Shown here: one piece after another, positions 8,020 through 11,447 of the stretch
Layout of the letters: each line of letters opens with the position of its first letter
Position numbering within the stretch: the first letter of the stretch is position 1
NCBI GenBank assembly: GCA_946480605.1
Contig: CAMLKW010000145.1
Coordinates: forward strand, 1-11,447
Reading direction: 5' to 3'
Length of the DNA: 11,447 nucleotides
Source of the DNA: an uncultured Roseateles sp.
GTDB taxonomy: Bacteria > Pseudomonadota > Gammaproteobacteria > Burkholderiales > Burkholderiaceae
Translations under genes and position numbers: made by a program
Notes under the pieces: model-generated
Database searches by the model: none
What the model was told of the DNA's origin: nothing
Seen by the model: the letters and a program-made list of their open reading frames with translations, nothing else

Positions 8020-8607
8020 ATGAGCTTCACACCGCGACCCGACGAGGTCGACCAACAACTGCTGCGCGCCGTGGCCGGCGGCGACCGCGCCGCGCTGGCC
8101 ACGCTGTACCGCGCCTACCACCCGCGCCTGTGCCAGTTCCTCGGCCGCCTCACTCGCCGCACGGAGCTGATGGACGAGATCGTCAACGACAGCTTCTGGA
8201 TCGTCTGGCAGAAGGCCGGCGGCTTCCGCGGCGACTCGCGCGTGTCGACCTGGATCATCGGCATCGCCTACCGCTGCGGCCTGAAGGCGCTGCGCCGGGA
8301 CGGCCCCGCCGACCTGGACAGCCTGGACGACGACAGCCTGCCCGCCACCGCAGCCGCCGACGAGCCGGCCGAACAGCGCGAACTGCGCGACTGGCTGGAC
8401 AAGGGGCTGAGCCGGCTGAGCTGGGAGCAGCGCGTCATCGTCGAGCTGGTGTATGCCGGCGGCCACTCGCTGGAGGAGGCCGCCGCCATCACGCAGGCGC
8501 CGGTGGGCACGCTGAAGTCCCGGCTCTTCCAGGCACGGCTGAAGCTGCGCAACCTGCTGCCCGAACTGGCCGGCGAAGCCCCGCCGCCGAAGGAGAACCT
8601 GCCATGA
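8020..8607 (+). CDS. ECF-type RNA polymerase sigma factor
   Basis: A 195-residue sigma-70 family protein of group 4 (extracytoplasmic function). Region 2 spans about residues 14-93: the core-binding part contains ELMDEIVNDSFWIVWQKAG, and the -10 recognition and melting part contains FRGDSRVSTWIIGIAYRCGL. An acidic, Ala/Asp-rich linker (about 96-120) separates it from region 4 at about 124-179, with helix-turn-helix SLEEAAAITQAPVGTLKSRL, which reads the -35 element. There is no region 1.1 or 3, as is usual for this group. The ATG at 8020 gives a full region 2; an AGGAC at 8001 is too far away to be a strong ribosome site. The stop overlaps the next gene, a zinc-finger anti-sigma factor, as ATGA. 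The sigma factor is therefore expected to be held inactive at the membrane until a signal arrives. Confidence 0.95.
   Translation: MSFTPRPDEVDQQLLRAVAGGDRAALATLYRAYHPRLCQFLGRLTRRTELMDEIVNDSFWIVWQKAGGFRGDSRVSTWIIGIAYRCGLKALRRDGPADLDSLDDDSLPATAAADEPAEQRELRDWLDKGLSRLSWEQRVIVELVYAGGHSLEEAAAITQAPVGTLKSRLFQARLKLRNLLPELAGEAPPPKENLP
8590..8595 (+). promoter_or_regulatory. Strong Shine-Dalgarno for the anti-sigma gene
   Basis: AAGGAG lies 8 bases before the ATG at 8604, inside the last codons of the sigma gene. It fixes the anti-sigma start and allows translation independent of pure coupling. It is the clearest ribosome site in the window. Confidence 0.75.
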
Positions 8608-9239
8608 GTGCCCCCACTGACCACGGCGACGCCGGCCATGCCCGCATCCAGGCCCTGATGCCCTGGGTGCTGAACGGCCAGGCCGATGCCGGCCAGCAGG
8701 CCGAGGTGGCCCGGCACCTGGCCAGCTGCGCGCCCTGCCGCGACGAGATGACCCGCCAGCAGCGGCTGCAGGCCGCACTGCAATTGCCCGCGAACCCGTC
8801 GCCGAGCGCCGAGCAAGGCCTGGAGCGGCTGCTGCAGCGCATCGAGCTGGAGGCGCTGGACGCGCAGCCGAAACCGGCGCGCGAGCGCCCGCAACGCCTG
8901 AGCCTCGCACTCGCCGCCTGCGTGGCGCTGCAGGCCGTGGCACTGGCCGTGCTGGCGCCGCGCGCCTGGCAGCCCGACGACGCGGCCTACCGCACGCTCA
9001 GCCAGGCCGCGCCGGCGGACGCCGGCCGGCTGCGCGTGGTACCCGCGCCGCAGCTCAGCCTGGCCGCATGGCAGGCGCTGCTGCTGGCGGAGGGCCTGCA
9101 AGTCAGCAGCGGGCCCAACCAGGCCGGCGCCTATGCGCTGACGCCAGTGGCCGCGCATGCCGACCTGCCGGCGCTGCTGGCCCGCCTGCGCGCCCGCCCC
9201 GAGCTGCTGCTGGTGGAACCGTTGCAGGCGACGCCATGA
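8604..9239 (+). CDS. Membrane-bound zinc-finger (ZAS) anti-sigma factor
   Basis: A 211-residue single-pass membrane protein. Cytosolic part: a zf-HC2/ZAS motif with His12, then His38-x3-Cys42-x2-Cys45, the zinc-binding pattern of RsrA/ChrR-like anti-sigma domains that clamp ECF sigma factors. One transmembrane helix lies at about residues 99-118 (starting LSLALAACVALQAVALA), preceded by Lys/Arg residues, so the C-terminal part should be periplasmic. Periplasmic part (about 119-211): an ordered strand-helix-strand-helix-strand domain from RLRVVPAP (142) to LLLVEPLQ (about 201-208). It looks like an I9/propeptide-type fold and resembles the propeptide of the S8 protease encoded next. The start is fixed by AAGGAG and by the ATGA overlap with sigma; the stop overlaps the protease start as ATGA. 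Role: binds the upstream sigma factor; release may involve the downstream protease (inference). Confidence 0.88.
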   Translation: MSAPTDHGDAGHARIQALMPWVLNGQADAGQQAEVARHLASCAPCRDEMTRQQRLQAALQLPANPSPSAEQGLERLLQRIELEALDAQPKPARERPQRLSLALAACVALQAVALAVLAPRAWQPDDAAYRTLSQAAPADAGRLRVVPAPQLSLAAWQALLLAEGLQVSSGPNQAGAYALTPVAAHADLPALLARLRARPELLLVEPLQATP

Positions 9240-10495
9240 GGGGGGCCCTCGTCGCGCTGCTGCTGGCCCTGGCCGGCTGCGCGAGCGCGCCGCCGGCCGC
9301 GGCCCCCGCCCGCCCCGACGCCGACATGCAGGCCCGCAGCGACCGCTTCGTCGTGGTGGCCGTGGCCAACCCGCTGCAGCGGCTGCCGTCCCGCGCCGGC
9401 ACCAGCCTGTCCAGCTACGGCGGCACGCCGCGCTACACCCAGGGCGAGCAGGCGGCACGCGCGCTGTCCGACGTGGCCCACCGCCACCAGCTGCGCGAGG
9501 CGGCGGCCTGGCCCATCCCGGCGCTGGGCGTGCAATGCGTGGTGTTCGAGATCGCGCCCGGCGCCTCGCGCGACGCGGTGCTGGCCGCACTGGCGCAGGA
9601 CGCGCAGGTGCAGCTCGCGCAGCCGCTACAGGACTTCGAGCTGCTCGGCAGCGACGCGCCCGGCGTGCGCTACGACGACCCCTACCTGCCGCTACAGCAG
9701 GGTTTCCTCGCGCTGGCCGTGCCGCAGGCCCACCACCAGAGCACCGGCCGCGGCGTGCACGTGGCGGTGATCGACAGCGGCGCGCAGACCGACCATCCCG
9801 ACCTGAACGGCCGCGCCATCGCCTTGCACAACCTCGTCGACGATCGCCCGGCGGCGGCGCTGGCCGAGCGCCATGGCACCGAGGTGCTGGGCCTGATCGC
9901 CGCCGCCGGCAACAACGGCCAGGGGATCGTCGGCATCGCGCCGGACGCGCGCATCAGCCTGTACCGCGCCTGCTGGTACGGCGCCGCGAACGGCCGGGCA
10001 CGCTGCAACAGCTTCACGCTGGCCAAGGCCCTGGTGGCCGTGCTGGCCAGCGACGCCCGCGTCATCAACCTGAGCCTGGGAGGCCCCGACGACCCGCTGC
10101 TGACCCAGTTGCTGCAGCAGTTGCTGCGCCAGGGCCGCAGCGTCGTCGCCGCGCTGCCGGCCGATGGCCTGCGCCGCGGCTTCCCGGCGGGCGTGCCGGG
10201 CGTCATTGCGGTGGCCGCCACCGGCCAGCCCATGCCGGCCGACAGCCCCGCGCTGCAGGCGCCCGGCCGCGATGTGCTGACACTGCAGCCCGGCGGCCGC
10301 TACGACTTCGCCAGCGGCTCGTCCATGGCAGCGGCCCAGGTCAGCGGCGTCGTCGCGCTGATGCTGTCCGCCCAGCCGGCGCTGGACGGGCCGGCCATCG
10401 CCAAACTGCTGACCGGCACCGAAGGGCGCGCGTGGACGGCCGAGCAGATGCTGGCGCTAGCCAGGGCCGGCACCGCGCGGCTCGCCCAGCGCTGA
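9236..10495 (+). CDS. Subtilisin-family (S8) serine protease, lipoprotein
   Basis: A 419-residue protein. The N-terminus MRGALVALLLALAGC is a lipoprotein signal with lipobox LAGC; Cys15 would be lipidated. Ala-Ser follows, with no Asp at +2, so outer membrane sorting is expected. Residues about 36-135 look like an I9-type propeptide (RFVVVAV near 37, VVFEIAPG at 102, VQLAQPLQ ending at 132). The S8 domain follows, with catalytic Asp180 (AVIDSGAQTDHPDL), His213 (RHGTEVLGLIAA) and Ser363 (GSSMAAAQVSG). The oxyanion-hole Asn expected in the AAGN motif is missing: the matching stretch VVAALPADG (303-311) has Ala309 there. The usual Pro-His after GTSMA is Ala-Gln here. Activity may be altered or narrow. 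The ATG at 9236 overlaps the anti-sigma stop as ATGA, which places the protease in the sigma operon as a likely sensor or processing partner. Confidence 0.92.
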   Translation: MRGALVALLLALAGCASAPPAAAPARPDADMQARSDRFVVVAVANPLQRLPSRAGTSLSSYGGTPRYTQGEQAARALSDVAHRHQLREAAAWPIPALGVQCVVFEIAPGASRDAVLAALAQDAQVQLAQPLQDFELLGSDAPGVRYDDPYLPLQQGFLALAVPQAHHQSTGRGVHVAVIDSGAQTDHPDLNGRAIALHNLVDDRPAAALAERHGTEVLGLIAAAGNNGQGIVGIAPDARISLYRACWYGAANGRARCNSFTLAKALVAVLASDARVINLSLGGPDDPLLTQLLQQLLRQGRSVVAALPADGLRRGFPAGVPGVIAVAATGQPMPADSPALQAPGRDVLTLQPGGRYDFASGSSMAAAQVSGVVALMLSAQPALDGPAIAKLLTGTEGRAWTAEQMLALARAGTARLAQR

Positions 10496-10608
10496 CAGTC
10501 GTGCGCGGGCAGGCCAGCAACAGGCGCTCACAACTTTAGTTACCCAGGCAAACCATTTTTCAGATTCACGGCACCCACCCGCATTGCCACCTCTTCAGGC
10601 ATTGCGAC
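10496..10608. other. Intergenic gap with AT-richer core, probable promoter region
   Basis: These 113 bases separate the protease and membrane-protein genes. The stretch at about 10530-10565 (around ACTTTAGTTACC and CCATTTTTCAG) is clearly less GC-rich than its surroundings, as expected for a promoter or transcript end. No convincing -35/-10 pair, hairpin terminator or strong Shine-Dalgarno is visible; only a weak AGG near 10597 precedes the next ATG. Confidence 0.4.
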
Positions 10609-11220
10609 ATGCTGCTCAAAAACCTGCTCGTGTTCATCCACCTCATCGCGATGGCCGTCGCCGTGGGCAGGATGCTTGACTTCGATCTGCGCTTCCTGCG
10701 CACCGCCCACCTGCCACTCAATGGCGAGATGCGCCGGGCGCTGCATGCCACGCAGCGCACGATGACCGCGACGCTGCTGGCGCTGTGGGCAACGGGCCTG
10801 GCCCTGGTCGCCTGGGCCGCCTCGCTGGACCCCAACGCACTGCTCAACGAAAAGCTGTGGATGAAGCTGGTGACGGTGGCCTGCCTGACCGTCAACGGCG
10901 TCGTGCTGCACCGCTTCGCCTTCCCGCTGCTGGCCGGCAGCCTGCCCCTTCTCGCGCTGCCCTGGCGCCAGCGCCTGGGCCTCACGCTGTGCGGCGTCAT
11001 GTCGTCGGTCTCCTGGCTCTACGCCAGCTTCCTGGGCATCGCCCGCTCCTGGAACCACAGCGCCAGCTTCGGCCAGGTGCTGGCCGTCTACCTCGCCGTG
11101 CTGGCGCTGGCGGCGCTGGGCGCCACCACGCTCGTGGCTGTGCTGGCGACCAGCCGGCGAGCCGATGGGGGCGACACGCGCTTCGCCGACACCGTTGCAC
11201 GCGGCGGCCCCGGCGTTTGA
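10609..11220 (+). CDS. Multi-pass inner membrane protein of unknown function (CopD/DUF2214-like appearance)
   Basis: A 203-residue protein starting at ATG 10609. About five hydrophobic helices are visible: residues 6-22, 53-72, 85-105, 120-142 and 153-176. His11 in the first helix (LLVFIHLIAMAVAVG) and His101 in the third (NGVVLHRFAFPLL) are placed as in small heme- or metal-linked membrane families such as CopD or DUF2214, but this is a resemblance of pattern, not a firm match. The motif MLDFDLRFLR after helix 1 and NEKLWMKLVTVACLTVNG before the third His look conserved in type. The C-terminal 25 residues are polar and probably cytosolic. It stands alone between the protease operon and ligA, with its own AT-richer upstream gap. 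No function is claimed. Confidence 0.75.
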   Translation: MLLKNLLVFIHLIAMAVAVGRMLDFDLRFLRTAHLPLNGEMRRALHATQRTMTATLLALWATGLALVAWAASLDPNALLNEKLWMKLVTVACLTVNGVVLHRFAFPLLAGSLPLLALPWRQRLGLTLCGVMSSVSWLYASFLGIARSWNHSASFGQVLAVYLAVLALAALGATTLVAVLATSRRADGGDTRFADTVARGGPGV

Positions 11221-11323
11221 GCCCACCGCTTTTTGCATAACAGCTAGGCGCCACCAGCCGTATCCGGATCGGCGCCGGTTTTCCAGAATCGCGCCCAGGC
11301 AAGCCCTGACCCGCATCTCCGCC
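11221..11323. promoter_or_regulatory. Upstream region of ligA with repeated GGCGCC and ATCCGGAT palindrome
   Basis: This 103-base gap holds two copies of GGCGCC (11247-11252 and 11271-11276) flanking a perfect palindrome ATCCGGAT (11262-11269). A T5 run at 11230-11234 precedes TTGCATAA. The arrangement could be an operator for a pathway regulator, or the arms could fold as a loose hairpin followed by GGTTTT. No well-spaced promoter pair was found, and no clear Shine-Dalgarno precedes the ligA ATG. Confidence 0.35.
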
Positions 11324-11447
11324 ATGAGCATCGACAAACCCTATCTCGACATCCCCGGCACCACGCTCTTCGACACCGACATGTCCCGCAAAGGCTACTG
11401 GCTCAACCAGTTCTGCATGTCGCTGATGAAGGCGGAGAACCGCACCC
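11324..11447 (+). CDS. ligA: Protocatechuate 4,5-dioxygenase alpha chain (LigA), 3'-truncated
   Basis: Only the first 41 codons are in the window. The start MSIDKPYLDIPGTTLFDTD followed by MSRKGYWLNQFCMSLMKAEN is highly characteristic of the small alpha subunit of protocatechuate 4,5-dioxygenase (family members begin MSLDKPYLDVPGTT..., from memory). The enzyme opens the protocatechuate ring between carbons 4 and 5 using Fe(II) and O2; the catalytic iron sits in the beta subunit (LigB), and the alpha chain covers the active site. The gene for the beta chain and further meta-cleavage genes are expected just beyond the right edge (inference). A fused or gallate-type dioxygenase cannot be fully excluded from the fragment. 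Confidence 0.88.
   Translation, partial: MSIDKPYLDIPGTTLFDTDMSRKGYWLNQFCMSLMKAENRT

Noticed and set aside
7513..8943. Minus-strand open frame of 476 codons across the outer membrane protein, sigma and anti-sigma genes
   Set aside because: Arg/Ala/Gln-rich shadow without domains, while three recognisable plus-strand genes occupy the region.
10540..11337. Long minus-strand open frame (265 codons) opposite the membrane-protein gene
   Set aside because: Its translation is Gln/His/Gly/Ala-rich without any domain or membrane pattern, as expected for the antisense of a GC-rich gene. The plus-strand gene has clear membrane helices.
1..11447. CRISPR array, tRNA, rRNA, insertion sequence or phage genes
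   Set aside because: No regular repeat-spacer pattern, no tRNA-like cloverleaf, no transposase or integrase motif was seen on either strand.

Overview
The window reads as ordinary chromosome of a high-GC betaproteobacterium, most likely of the order Burkholderiales (Rubrivivax/Leptothrix/Roseateles-like). This is inferred from strong G/C at third codon positions, tightly packed genes with 4-8 base overlaps, and gene families common in that group: an HAE3-type RND pump, a LivK-like binding protein, a TorF-like outer membrane protein and a protocatechuate 4,5-dioxygenase alpha chain. No tRNA, rRNA, transposase, integrase or CRISPR array was found. Ten complete or nearly complete genes and one 3'-edge fragment cover almost all of the window, and the longest non-coding stretch is about 113 bases.

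Bases 1-5933 (+ strand) form one apparent operon. It holds the C-terminal part of an RND/MMPL-type transporter, a methyl-accepting chemotaxis protein, a periplasmic type-1 ligand-binding protein (start GTG) and a type-B carboxylesterase. The first two junctions overlap, and the esterase follows a 26-base gap with a good Shine-Dalgarno. The esterase reading frame opens with ten consecutive C bases directly after its ATG, a possible slippage site. Together the genes suggest uptake, sensing and hydrolysis of a hydrophobic or ester-type compound, but the ligand cannot be read from sequence.

Bases 5930-7959 hold a redox/quinone-response module. An HxlR-family regulator on the minus strand shares its stop with the esterase through a CTAG palindrome. 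It is divergent from a QorB/YtfG-like NAD(P)H:quinone oxidoreductase, as ytfH and ytfG are in E. coli. The shared 81-base promoter region carries a GTACGTAC palindrome and a second GTAC-type site 22 bases away. A small outer membrane beta-barrel gene is attached to qorB through a TTGA overlap and a TTG start.

Bases 8020-10495 hold the most interesting part: an ECF sigma factor, a membrane-bound zinc-finger (ZAS) anti-sigma factor and a subtilisin-family (S8) lipoprotein, all joined by ATGA overlaps. The periplasmic domain of the anti-sigma factor appears to resemble the protease's own I9-like propeptide, and the protease lacks the usual oxyanion-hole asparagine. This suggests a subtilase-linked surface-signalling system, in which the lipoprotein would sense or cut the anti-sigma factor and so release the sigma factor. 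That model is inference.

Bases 10609-11220 encode a five-helix membrane protein of unclear function. At 11324 the window runs into the start of ligA (protocatechuate 4,5-dioxygenase alpha chain), so a protocatechuate meta-cleavage operon probably continues to the right.
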